Shown here piece by piece: positions 44,182 to 52,358 of a stretch of 64,000 bases of DNA. Source of the DNA: CAYJPV01 sp964372095 (GTDB lineage Bacteria; Acidobacteriota; Vicinamibacteria; Vicinamibacterales; JAKQTR01); NCBI GenBank assembly GCA_964372095.1, contig CAYJPV010000011.1, positions 62,001 through 126,000 on the forward strand. Reading direction: 5' to 3'. Numbering within the stretch: the stretch's first letter is position 1; every line of letters begins with the position of its first letter. The position numbers were made by a program, and so were the translations under genes. A model generated the notes under the pieces. The model was not told where the DNA came from and did no database searches. It worked only from the letters and a program-made list of their open reading frames with translations.

Positions 44182-44976
44182 ATGGCTATCGTATTGATGC
44201 GCGGCGGCGGCGATCTGGCGACGGGCGTGGCGCTCAGGCTGCACCGCGCAGGCATCAGCGTGCTGATTACGGAACTGCCCAAACCCCTGGCCGTCCGGCG
44301 GGCTGTCGCGTTCTGCGAGGCGGTCTACGAGGGGACGTGGACAGTCGAGGGCGTGACGGCTCAACGGGCAGGCACGGTCTCGGAGGCGATCGCCGCCTTT
44401 GACCGCGGTACGATTCCCGTCCTCGTCGCTCCGGACCTCCTCCAGCACCCCGCTCTGGACATCGCCTCCATCGTCGATGCGCGCCTGATCAAGTGCGCGC
44501 CGGACACCGACTGCGCCGCGGCCGCGCTCGTCATTGGGCTGGGTCCGGGTTTCACCGCTGGCCGGGACTGCCACGCCATCGTTGAGACGCAGCGCGGAAG
44601 CATGTTCGGCCGTGTGTACTGGTCGGGGTCGGCCATCAGCGACACCGCGACGCCCGCGGGTGACCCTCGCCGCGTGCTGCGCGCACCGGCGAGTGGTGTC
44701 GTCGTCGGTCACGCCGAGATCGGCGAAGTGGTCGCGGAAGGGCAACTGCTGGCCGACGTCGGCGGCGTCCCGGTGCGAAGTCCTTTCGCCGGCGTCGTAC
44801 GGGGTCTCATCAGACCTGGCCTGTGGGTCACGGGCGACACCAAGATCGGGGACGTCGACCCGGGCGGCGTCCGGGACACGAGCTTCCTGGTGTCGGACAA
44901 GGCGCTGGGGGTGGGCGGCGGCGTGCTGGAAGCCCTGCTCACGCGAGCAGACATCCGCGCCCGCCTCTGGAGCTGA
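44182..44976 (+). CDS. yqeB: YqeB/EF2563-family protein of selenium-dependent molybdenum hydroxylase maturation
   Basis: A 264-residue soluble protein. It starts with IVLMRGGGDLATGVALRLHRAG, a nucleotide-binding-like loop, and contains LGPGFTAGRDCHAIVETQRG, VYWSGSAISDTATPAGD and the biotinyl-lipoyl-like segment VLRAPASGVVVGHAEIGEVVAEGQ, the features of the YqeB (EF2563) group. This family is a genomic marker of molybdenum hydroxylases carrying a labile selenium ligand. It forms a one-base-gap operon with a YqeC-MocA fusion, on the strand opposite the hydroxylase operon. Function inferred from family and co-occurrence. Confidence 0.85.
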   Translation: MAIVLMRGGGDLATGVALRLHRAGISVLITELPKPLAVRRAVAFCEAVYEGTWTVEGVTAQRAGTVSEAIAAFDRGTIPVLVAPDLLQHPALDIASIVDARLIKCAPDTDCAAAALVIGLGPGFTAGRDCHAIVETQRGSMFGRVYWSGSAISDTATPAGDPRRVLRAPASGVVVGHAEIGEVVAEGQLLADVGGVPVRSPFAGVVRGLIRPGLWVTGDTKIGDVDPGGVRDTSFLVSDKALGVGGGVLEALLTRADIRARLWS

Positions 44977-44977
44977 C

Positions 44978-46348
44978 GTGCGTTCGCTCGCCGAAGCTCT
45001 TGGCATCACCCGCCGCTCCTCCGTGGCCTTTGTCGGTGCTGGCGGCAAGACCACGGCTCTCATGCTCGCGTCCCGTTCGTCTGCACCTTGCTTCGCCGCC
45101 GCCACCAGCCACCTGGGCGATTGGCAGACGACCTTCGCGGACCGTCATGTCATGTGGCCGGCCCAGGTCGAGGAACTGGCCCCCGGGCGTGAAATGCTCG
45201 ACGGCATCACGCTGTTCACCGGACTCCCGGACCTTCAACCACACCGTATCCGCGGACTGACGGTCGAACAGGCCGCCGTCCTCTGCCGCAGGGCCCGGGC
45301 GGGAGGATGGCCGATTTTCATCGAGGCCGACGGATCACGCTGCCGTCCCCTGAAGGCGCCTGCCGCGCACGAACCGCCCATCCCGCCGTGCGTGGACCTC
45401 GTCGTCACCGTCGCCGGCCTCCGCGGCCTGGGCGACCCGCTCGACGAACATCACGTTCACAGACCGGACCAGTTCCTTGCCCTTGCCGGCTGTCGTCACG
45501 GCACAGTGGTCACGGCCGAACTCCTGGCCCGCGTGCTCATTCACCCCGACGGTGGCCGGAAGAACGTGCCCCCTGGTGCACGCCACCTCATCCTGCTGAA
45601 CCAGGCAGACGACCAGGAACGGCGAGACCAGGCTTCACACCTGGCTTCGTTGCTCGTCCCGCACGTGCACGCGGTGGTTATCGCCAGCCTCGCTCCCCCG
45701 CAGCGCGTGCCTGGCACGGAGGCACAGATCCACGGCGTGTACAGACGTGTGGCCGGTGTCGTCCTCGCCGCTGGTTCGTCTTCCCGCCTCGGACGCCCCA
45801 AACAACTGCTCGACTACTGCGGCCGGCCGTTCGTGCGGGCTGTCGTGGAAACGGCCGTCGCAGCAGGCCTGGCACCCATCTGCGTGGTCACCGGCGCCCA
45901 CGCTGACGACGTCGTGGCCGCCCTCGCTGGCCTGCCCGTCTCCATCGTGCAGAACGACGCCTGGCGCGAAGGACAGGCGTCGTCCATCAGGGCCGGCGTC
46001 GCTGCGCTGCCGGCCGACGTGGCCGGCGGCGTCTTCCTGATGGCCGACCAGCCGCATACTCCCGCCGAACTCATCCGTGCGCTGATCGGCGCTCACGTCA
46101 GCGATCACCACGTGTTCGTGGCACCAACGGTGGGCGGCGTGCGCACCAGCCCTGTCCTGTGCGATCGATCCGCTTTCCCGGACCTTCTCGCGCTGACCGG
46201 CGATGCCGGCGGCCGCGATGTCATCGCTCGACGCCTCGCGGGCACGCCCGGCGCGGGCACGTTATGTCTCGTGCCCTGGCCGGACGCCCGCATCCTGCTC
46301 GACGTCGACACGGAAGAGGACTACCGCCGCCTGCGCGGCTCCTCCTGA
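44978..46348 (+). CDS. YqeC-MocA fusion (Se/Mo cofactor maturation, CTP:molybdopterin cytidylyltransferase)
   Basis: GTG 44978 starts one base after the yqeB stop; 456 residues. Residues ~1-250 are YqeC-like: a P-loop SVAFVGAGGKTTALML, then PIFIEADGSRCRPLKAPAAHEPPIP. Residues ~255-456 are MocA-like: VAGVVLAAGSSSRLGRPKQLL (nucleotidyltransferase loop), FLMADQPHTPAELIRAL (metal Asp) and LDVDTEEDYRRL at the end. MocA attaches CMP to molybdopterin as needed by xanthine-dehydrogenase-type enzymes. Both activities in one chain fit the hydroxylase operon beside it. The 3' end is 2 bp from that of the convergent OYE gene. Confidence 0.88.
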   Translation: MRSLAEALGITRRSSVAFVGAGGKTTALMLASRSSAPCFAAATSHLGDWQTTFADRHVMWPAQVEELAPGREMLDGITLFTGLPDLQPHRIRGLTVEQAAVLCRRARAGGWPIFIEADGSRCRPLKAPAAHEPPIPPCVDLVVTVAGLRGLGDPLDEHHVHRPDQFLALAGCRHGTVVTAELLARVLIHPDGGRKNVPPGARHLILLNQADDQERRDQASHLASLLVPHVHAVVIASLAPPQRVPGTEAQIHGVYRRVAGVVLAAGSSSRLGRPKQLLDYCGRPFVRAVVETAVAAGLAPICVVTGAHADDVVAALAGLPVSIVQNDAWREGQASSIRAGVAALPADVAGGVFLMADQPHTPAELIRALIGAHVSDHHVFVAPTVGGVRTSPVLCDRSAFPDLLALTGDAGGRDVIARRLAGTPGAGTLCLVPWPDARILLDVDTEEDYRRLRGSS

Positions 46349-46350
46349 GA

Positions 46351-48423
46351 TCAGATCGTGAGCGCCAGCTCGGCGGCGCTGTGCGTGGCGCCGTAGACGT
46401 AGCCGAGTTTGTCGCTCATGGCATCGCCAATCACATGCACCTCCGGAACCTTGCCCCGCAGTTCCGTGGCAAGCCGGTCGTTCTTCTTGTGCTTGTTGAC
46501 CACTAGCACGCTGTCGCACGGGATGGTCTCCTTCTTCCCGTCCGGACCGGTGATGGTGACACCGTCTTTCGAGATCTCCTCGAAGGTCACGCCGGGCACC
46601 ACACGAATGCCCTTGCGCTCGAGGTAACCACCCGGGAACGCCAGTTTGAGCAACCACTGAATATCGACGCCTTCGAACGGCACCGGGACGTCATCGAGCA
46701 CGGTGACGTCTTTCCCACGTTTGCTCAGGAACTCGGCGGCTTCGATCCCTGGCAGATCCGAGCCGATGACGACGATCCGCTTCCCGCCGGGCAGAAAGAT
46801 CTTCGTGGCCGCAGACGTCATCTTCGCGCCGAGCCAGCTGAGCGCGGTCGCCGCCTGCTTCCGCTGCTCCTCGGTCGTCTGAACGTTCGCGCCTTTCTTC
46901 ACGGGCAGGTCCGGCTCAACGGCCTCGGCTCCCGGCGCCAGAATGACCACGTCCGGCTGTTCCTTTTCGACGACCTTCGCGGTGACGGCCTTGCCGAGGT
47001 GGCGCGTCACGCCCTGCTTCTTCAGCATCCGGTCGTACCAGGAGATGAACTCCGTCAGGTGGTCGTTCTCCTCACCCTTGATGAACATCGCCATACGCGT
47101 CGATCCGCCGAGTTCCTTGTCCTGGTCCCAGATCGACACCTCGTGCCCGCGCAGCGACGCGACGCGGGCAGCTTCGAGGCCGGCCGGGCCCGCGCCTACC
47201 ACCATGACTTTCTTCTTCCGCGGCGCCGGCGTGATCGTCATGGTGGTTTCGTTGCCCGCAAACGGATTGCAGCGGCACTGCACGGGCTGGTAGGTCCACA
47301 TGATGTGGAGGCAGTGCAGGCAGCGGCTGCACAAACGGATTTCGTCTTCGCGGCCATCCCGCAGCTTCTGGGGGAATTCCGGATCGGCCATGAACTGCCG
47401 GCCGAAGACCGCCAGGTCCATCTTTCCGTCCTTGATGGCCTTGTCCGCCTCGGCGAACGACAGACGCCCCACGCCGGACACGGGAACCTCGACGGCCCGT
47501 TTCACCTGGGCCGTCTCGGGGATAAGCGCCCCGCCGTTGTCGATGCGCGCGGCGAATTCTTTCGCTTCCGGTGCGGTGTCGGGGTAGATCACGAGATCAG
47601 GGAAGGCGCACAACGTAAACGCGTTGTAGCCGTATCCCGAAGACTGGATGTAGTCGATTCCCGCCTGCTCGAGCCGCTTGGCGATCTCGCAGGCTTCTTC
47701 GTTGCTCGTGCCCAGCGGATCTCCCCACTCCTTGTTGCTCAGGCGAACGCCGACCACGAACGCCTTGCCGCACAGTTCGCGCACGCGCCGGATGATGCTC
47801 GTGCCGAATCGCGTGCGGTTGTCCATATTCTGACAGCCGAAGTCGTCGGTCCGTTTGTTCTGCCGTTTCGACAGGAAAGCGTTGCCCATGGCGTAATGCG
47901 CCAGGTGAATCTCGACGCCGTCGAATCCGGCCTCCTGACACCGCCTGGCCGCCTGGGCCCACATTTCGATCAGATCCAGCACCTCCTGACGGGTCATCTC
48001 CCGGGCCACTTCGAATAACCCGGGCTCAGACGGCGGATCGATGCTCGACGGGGCCTTCGGCTGTCCGCCCGACACCTTCGACGAATGGGCCGGGCCGGCA
48101 TGCGTGATCTGGACGACACACGGCACGTCGTGCTTGTGGACCGCGGCGGCGAGATTCCGAAGCCCGGGGATGAACCGGTCGTCGTCCACTCTCACGTGCG
48201 GCATCTGGCTCGCGCCCCACGGGAATTCGCAGATGCTCTCTTCGATGGTGATGAGGCCGGGGCCGTATTTGGCCAGTCCCTCGTACCACGCGCAGATCCG
48301 ATCGCCGCATGACCCGTCAGGCTCCGCATACAGGAACCACTGGCCGGACTTGACGATCCGGTTCTTCAGCGTGAGTGAGCCCAGCTTCATGGGCTGAAAA
48401 AGTGAGGGGTAGGTACTCGCCAT
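46351..48423 (-). CDS. Fe-S old-yellow-enzyme reductase (2)
   Basis: ATG 48423 after AGGAGG; 690 residues. It has the FMN barrel (LFQPMKLGSLTLKNRIVKS; GFDGVEIHLAHYAMGNAFLS), the Fe-S site CSRCLHC with a further cysteine in QCRCNP, and the FAD and NAD(P) domains (VMVVGAGPAGLEAARVASLRGH; IVVIGSDLPGIEAAEFLSKRG). The cysteine spacing C-x2-C-x2-C is the same as in the other copy, but the two proteins differ much in their barrels, so they likely reduce different double bonds. It follows the acyl-CoA dehydrogenase by 74 bp and is probably the last gene of the long operon. Confidence 0.88.
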   Translation of the reverse strand: MASTYPSLFQPMKLGSLTLKNRIVKSGQWFLYAEPDGSCGDRICAWYEGLAKYGPGLITIEESICEFPWGASQMPHVRVDDDRFIPGLRNLAAAVHKHDVPCVVQITHAGPAHSSKVSGGQPKAPSSIDPPSEPGLFEVAREMTRQEVLDLIEMWAQAARRCQEAGFDGVEIHLAHYAMGNAFLSKRQNKRTDDFGCQNMDNRTRFGTSIIRRVRELCGKAFVVGVRLSNKEWGDPLGTSNEEACEIAKRLEQAGIDYIQSSGYGYNAFTLCAFPDLVIYPDTAPEAKEFAARIDNGGALIPETAQVKRAVEVPVSGVGRLSFAEADKAIKDGKMDLAVFGRQFMADPEFPQKLRDGREDEIRLCSRCLHCLHIMWTYQPVQCRCNPFAGNETTMTITPAPRKKKVMVVGAGPAGLEAARVASLRGHEVSIWDQDKELGGSTRMAMFIKGEENDHLTEFISWYDRMLKKQGVTRHLGKAVTAKVVEKEQPDVVILAPGAEAVEPDLPVKKGANVQTTEEQRKQAATALSWLGAKMTSAATKIFLPGGKRIVVIGSDLPGIEAAEFLSKRGKDVTVLDDVPVPFEGVDIQWLLKLAFPGGYLERKGIRVVPGVTFEEISKDGVTITGPDGKKETIPCDSVLVVNKHKKNDRLATELRGKVPEVHVIGDAMSDKLGYVYGATHSAAELALTI

Positions 48424-48497
48424 CTTGCCTCCTGGGACGCCCGGCCGGCGGCCGGCGCGCGATGAATGCCACAACCGACAAAGAGAGCTCTCGACGG

Positions 48498-49691
48498 TCA
48501 GAACGTCGATTCGATTAGCTGCGCGATGCTGATCCGCTGCGCCTCATTCGTGCCTTCGTAGATGGGGGTGACGCGCTGATCGCGGAAACACTTCTCGGTG
48601 ACAGACCCTTTGCAGTAACCCATGCCGCCGAGCACCTGCAACGCGTCGCTCGTCACACGATTGGCCGTCTCTGACGCGAACACCTTGACGGCCCGCGACA
48701 GCCGCACATCCATCTGGTCGTGGGTGTCCGAGTACGCGGCGGTGCGGTACATGAACGAGCGGGCCGCCTCGAGGCCGATGTACATGTCGGCGATCTTCGC
48801 CTGGATGAGCTGGTGCCTGATCAGCGGCTGGCCGAGCACCTCGCGCGTCTTCGCCCAGGTGACGGCCTCTTCGTATGCGGCGCGTGCGCATCCCACCGCG
48901 ATGGCGGCGATCGCCGTGTCGTGGTCGTAGGGCGTCCGGCGTTTGCCTCCCGACATCGCCCGGCCACCCGACCCGATGGCGTTCGCCTTCGGCACCCGGA
49001 CGTTGTCGAAGATCAGCGACCGCGTACTCGACAGGCGGTGGCCCATCTTGTCTTCCTCGGCGCCAATGGTCAGGCCCGGCACATCCGGCGGGATCACGAA
49101 CGGCAGGGTCGAGGCCCACCCGGTCTTGTCGTTGACACGACAGAAGGCCAGGATCCAGCGGCTGAACGGCAGGCCGGCATTGCTGCAGAAGGACTTCGCG
49201 CCATTGATCACCCAGTGGTCGCCGTCGGGCACCGCACGGGTCTTGAACACGAACTTCGCCGGATCGATCAGCAGCGCGCTGGTCACGCCACCGTCGGGCT
49301 CGGTCGTTGACAACGACGCCACACCACCCTCGCCGGCCATGATCTGCCCGATGAACGTCTCAGCCTCGGCGAAGGACCCGAGGTTGAGGAGCATCGTCAG
49401 CGAGACGTTGTTGACGTGCCACGTCACCGCGTATCCGGCGTCGGCAGCGGCCATTTCCTCGAGGATGACGATGGTGCTCACCGCGTCGAGTCCCATGCCG
49501 CCCATGTCGGCCGGGACGACCATCTGGTGGTACCCTTGCGCCAGGCTCCGCCGGTACACGTCGAGCGGCGCGCAATCTTCGGCCTTCGACTTCTGGTCGT
49601 ACTCCAGGGCGATGGGTTTGACCTCCCGGGTGACGAACTCCCGCACCATGTCCCGGAACATCAGTTGGGTCTCGTTCAGTTCGAAGTCCAT
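48498..49691 (-). CDS. acyl-CoA dehydrogenase
   Basis: ATG 49691 gives 397 residues, a normal length. The three-domain fold is clear: helical N-terminus (MDFELNETQLMFRDMVREFV), flavin strand region VASLSTTEPDGGVTS and WVINGAKSFCSNAG, and a C-terminal helical domain with AVKVFASETANRVTSDALQVLGGMGY. The catalytic glutamate position falls in TPIYEGTNEAQR. It oxidises a CoA thioester to the enoyl-CoA and fits beta-oxidation-like steps after ring opening. Electrons normally go to ETF, which is not encoded here. Confidence 0.9.
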   Translation of the reverse strand: MDFELNETQLMFRDMVREFVTREVKPIALEYDQKSKAEDCAPLDVYRRSLAQGYHQMVVPADMGGMGLDAVSTIVILEEMAAADAGYAVTWHVNNVSLTMLLNLGSFAEAETFIGQIMAGEGGVASLSTTEPDGGVTSALLIDPAKFVFKTRAVPDGDHWVINGAKSFCSNAGLPFSRWILAFCRVNDKTGWASTLPFVIPPDVPGLTIGAEEDKMGHRLSSTRSLIFDNVRVPKANAIGSGGRAMSGGKRRTPYDHDTAIAAIAVGCARAAYEEAVTWAKTREVLGQPLIRHQLIQAKIADMYIGLEAARSFMYRTAAYSDTHDQMDVRLSRAVKVFASETANRVTSDALQVLGGMGYCKGSVTEKCFRDQRVTPIYEGTNEAQRISIAQLIESTF

Positions 49692-49746
49692 GCCCGCCTC
49701 GTCCGCGCGTGTGGTGGTTGTTGAATGGATTGCGCTGGTCACGCCC

Positions 49747-49768
49747 GGCGCGCCACCCGGGGCGCGCC
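49747..49768. other. palindrome between cytochrome and acyl-CoA dehydrogenase genes
   Basis: Two GGCGCGCC arms, each self-complementary, separated by ACCCGG, in a 90-bp gap inside the operon. It could slow transcription or stabilise an RNA end, but has no T tract. Confidence 0.5.
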
Positions 49769-49781
49769 AGGCTGTCCGGCG

Positions 49782-50192
49782 TTACCGGCCCTGCGGACTC
49801 TTCGGGTGCACGTGGCACCCGATGCAGTCGGCAGGCGCCTCGAATGCCGAGGCGTGCGCAACCCGGCTGTGGCACATGCCGCACGGGTTGATCGCCACGG
49901 CGTGACCTTCGTGCGGCGCACCGTTGTAACCGTGGCATGGGCCGCACTGCGACGGTTTTGTGGGCACGGCCGCCACGACGGGGCTTCCCGCCGCCGTCTG
50001 ACGCGACGCCCCGATCATCCGTGAAGGCGCGTGGACGCTCGCCAGAGTGGCCGTGTCATGACACTCGCTGCAGTTGGTCTTCCGCCAGCCGGTGTGCCTG
50101 GAACTGAGGTGCGGCGCGGAGGCGCCCATCAGGGTCGCGCACCACAGCACACCCACCAGGACGGCCACTCCGGGCTTTCTCGTTCGTGTCAT
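49782..50192 (-). CDS. periplasmic tetraheme cytochrome c
   Basis: ATG 50192 after GGTGGAGA; 136 residues with a signal peptide (VAVLVGVLWCATLMGASA). Four CxxCH haem motifs are present: CSECH (41-45), CGPCH (83-87), CGMCH (104-108) and CIGCH (123-127), with extra His residues (for example in HEGHAV) as likely distal ligands. It resembles cytochrome c3/c7-type electron carriers. Its place directly after a Tat-exported flavoprotein suggests that it donates electrons to it, as small tetraheme cytochromes do for flavoprotein reductases in Shewanella and gut bacteria. Confidence 0.9.
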   Translation of the reverse strand: MTRTRKPGVAVLVGVLWCATLMGASAPHLSSRHTGWRKTNCSECHDTATLASVHAPSRMIGASRQTAAGSPVVAAVPTKPSQCGPCHGYNGAPHEGHAVAINPCGMCHSRVAHASAFEAPADCIGCHVHPKSPQGR

Positions 50193-50226
50193 TGTATGTC
50201 TCCACCAGACCTGATTGAGGTGGCGC

Positions 50227-51735
50227 CTAGCCCGCGACCGCGGCCTTCGCCGCCAGCCGGCCGAACACCAGCGCCGCGCCGTTGCCCGCGCCGCTGATCA
50301 GGCCATCACCCATCCACTGCGCCGCGCCCTGCACCTCGCCGGCGGCGTACAGACCGGGAATGGCCTGTCCGTCCGTGCCGACCACCTGCAGGCGCACGTT
50401 CGTCTTCACCCCGCCCATGGTCATGAAGATCACGCCCGAGGCCACAATGGCGTAGAACGGCGGCCGGTTGAACTTGACCAGGGCTTTGCGGCCGAAGGCC
50501 GCATCACGGCCCGCGTCGACGAATCCGTTGTACGTCTCGATGGTGTTGACCAGCGTGTGCGGAGGCACGCCGATGTCGAGTGCCAGCGCGCCGATGCTCG
50601 AGGCCTTCTTGACGGTGAGCCCGGCAGCAAGGTGGGCATCGAAGTTGAAGAGGGGCGGCTTACCTGCCGCCTTGAGCATGCCATCGTCGAACAACGCGAA
50701 CACGGCCGCATCGGGGATCTGTCGAAGCGCCCGCTCACGTTCGTCTGGACTCGGCGAGTCCTCGTTCATGAAACGCGTGCCGAGGCGGCTGACCCAGATG
50801 TCGCCGCTGAAGCCGGCGACGATACCGCTGATCAGGCTGATCATTATCGTGCGGCCGGACCCCGGCGGATTCTCGACACCGGCGAAATACGGCGCCATGA
50901 GGCCCATGTTCACCAGTCGGGCGCCGGCGGCCTCAGCGATGCGGAGGCCGTCGCCGGTCGCGTACTTGGACGCAACCGTCAGCGCGCGGCCGAACTCCGG
51001 GTTGTACTTGCGCACCATAGACCGGTTCGCGCCGTACCCGCCGCACGCGAGGATGACGTTCGCCGCCCGCAACGTGCGCCGACGGCCCGCGTCATCGATG
51101 ACGACGAGGCCAACGACCCGCCCATGCTCCTTGACGAGGCGGTCCGCCGTGGTCTCGCCCCGCATGGATACCTTCCCGGCCGCGATGCGCGCCTCTAACT
51201 GCCGGCCGAGCGCGGCAATGAACCCAGGGCCACCACCCAGTGCATCACAGGTGCGCGGCGTCTTGTAGAGCTCGTGTTCCGGAGCGAAACGGGGCCCCTT
51301 GGCGTCGAACTCCACACCAAGGCTCTCGAGCCACGCCTGCGTCGGCGCCGCCTGCTCGCAGTAGAGCCGAAGCAGTTCCGGGTCGGCTTTGCCCTTGCCG
51401 ATGCGAGCGGCGTCTTCGGCGTGCATGAGCGGTGTGTCTTCGACCTTCTTTGCCCGCTGCTGCCGGGACCCCGCCGCGCTGAAGCTGCCGCCCGCCCCCA
51501 TGGCCGACCCGCCGATCTTGTAGTGCTTGTCGACCAGGATGACCGATGCCCCGGCGTCGGCCGCGGCGATGGCGGCCGCAAGGCCCGCCAGGCCGGCGCC
51601 GACGACGATCAGGTCGGCATCCGCCTTGCCGGCGGCCACCGGAACCGATGCGGCAGCCGGCACTCCTTCGAGGCCCGCCACTGCCAACGCCGTTGCCGCG
51701 CCGTTCAGGAAGTCCCGTCTCGATACCCTGGCCAT
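50227..51735 (-). CDS. Tat-exported fumarate-reductase-like flavoprotein
   Basis: ATG 51735 starts a twin-arginine signal (SRRDFLNGAATALAVAGLEG); 502 residues. The FAD-binding Rossmann motif is DLIVVGAGLAGLAAAIAAADAG and the C-terminal FAD segment is GLYAAGEVQGAAQWMGDGLISGAGNG. The capping domain region with TGDGLRIAEAAGARL follows the FrdA/Osm1 and ketosteroid-dehydrogenase pattern. There is no FMN-binding or haem domain in the chain, so electrons must come from a partner, probably the tetraheme cytochrome just downstream. Substrates of this group are unsaturated acids or related acceptors. Confidence 0.88.
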   Translation of the reverse strand: MARVSRRDFLNGAATALAVAGLEGVPAAASVPVAAGKADADLIVVGAGLAGLAAAIAAADAGASVILVDKHYKIGGSAMGAGGSFSAAGSRQQRAKKVEDTPLMHAEDAARIGKGKADPELLRLYCEQAAPTQAWLESLGVEFDAKGPRFAPEHELYKTPRTCDALGGGPGFIAALGRQLEARIAAGKVSMRGETTADRLVKEHGRVVGLVVIDDAGRRRTLRAANVILACGGYGANRSMVRKYNPEFGRALTVASKYATGDGLRIAEAAGARLVNMGLMAPYFAGVENPPGSGRTIMISLISGIVAGFSGDIWVSRLGTRFMNEDSPSPDERERALRQIPDAAVFALFDDGMLKAAGKPPLFNFDAHLAAGLTVKKASSIGALALDIGVPPHTLVNTIETYNGFVDAGRDAAFGRKALVKFNRPPFYAIVASGVIFMTMGGVKTNVRLQVVGTDGQAIPGLYAAGEVQGAAQWMGDGLISGAGNGAALVFGRLAAKAAVAG

Positions 51736-51749
51736 GGTTCCGCCCCCTG

Positions 51750-52352
51750 TCAGCCGATGTAGAACACGCACGGCCGGGTCTGTTTGTCGGGCAGCATGGC
51801 CCAACCGCTGTGGTCGCACACCAGCATGTTGGGTGTGGACAACGGGTCGGCCAGGTCGCCGAAGATGCGCGCGCTGGTCGGGCACACTTCCACGCAGGCG
51901 GGCACGTTGCCCTGGTCGACGCGGTGGTAGCACAGGTCGCACTTGACCGCGACGTTGTCGCGGATCCGCTGGTGCACAGGCTTCTGGAAGACGGTCTGTC
52001 CATCCGGGTACAGCATGCGGCTGTCTCGCACCAGGGTGCGGACGTGGTACGGACAGTGCTCGATACACGCGCCGCACCCGATGCATCGCTCATAGTCGAT
52101 GTGCACCACGCCGTCGGCCCGTTTGTGCGTGGCGCCCGTCGGACACACCTCCGCGCACCGGGGCTGCTCGCAGTGGTTGCACAGCACCGGAACGAAGACC
52201 CGGTTCACGCGGGGAAACCGCCCGATCTCCTGCTCAAGCACCGTCGTCAGCATGACGCCGTTGGGCGTGTTGTGCTCCGACTTGCAGGCCACTACGCAGG
52301 CATTGCAGCCCACGCAGCGCTTGAGGTCGACGACCATTCCGTATCTGGCCAT
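51750..52352 (-). CDS. four-cluster ferredoxin subunit of a molybdoenzyme (NrfC/DmsB-like)
   Basis: A 200-residue protein without signal peptide. Four [4Fe-4S] motifs are visible: CVGCNACVVACKSEH, CNHCEQPRCAEVCP, CIGCGACIEHCPY and CDLCYHRVDQGNVPACVEVCP. This is the electron-transfer subunit of DMSO-reductase-family complexes. It lies 6 bp downstream of the molybdoenzyme gene. Both proteins lack Tat signals, so this pair may be cytoplasmic or be carried by another subunit. Confidence 0.92.
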   Translation of the reverse strand: MARYGMVVDLKRCVGCNACVVACKSEHNTPNGVMLTTVLEQEIGRFPRVNRVFVPVLCNHCEQPRCAEVCPTGATHKRADGVVHIDYERCIGCGACIEHCPYHVRTLVRDSRMLYPDGQTVFQKPVHQRIRDNVAVKCDLCYHRVDQGNVPACVEVCPTSARIFGDLADPLSTPNMLVCDHSGWAMLPDKQTRPCVFYIG

Positions 52353-52358
52353 GGCGCT

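Noticed and set aside
41158..48423. OYE genes as bile-acid BaiCD/BaiH
   Set aside because: Only the general family layout is shared; no other bai genes are present, and many 2,4-dienoyl-CoA or enoate reductases look the same.
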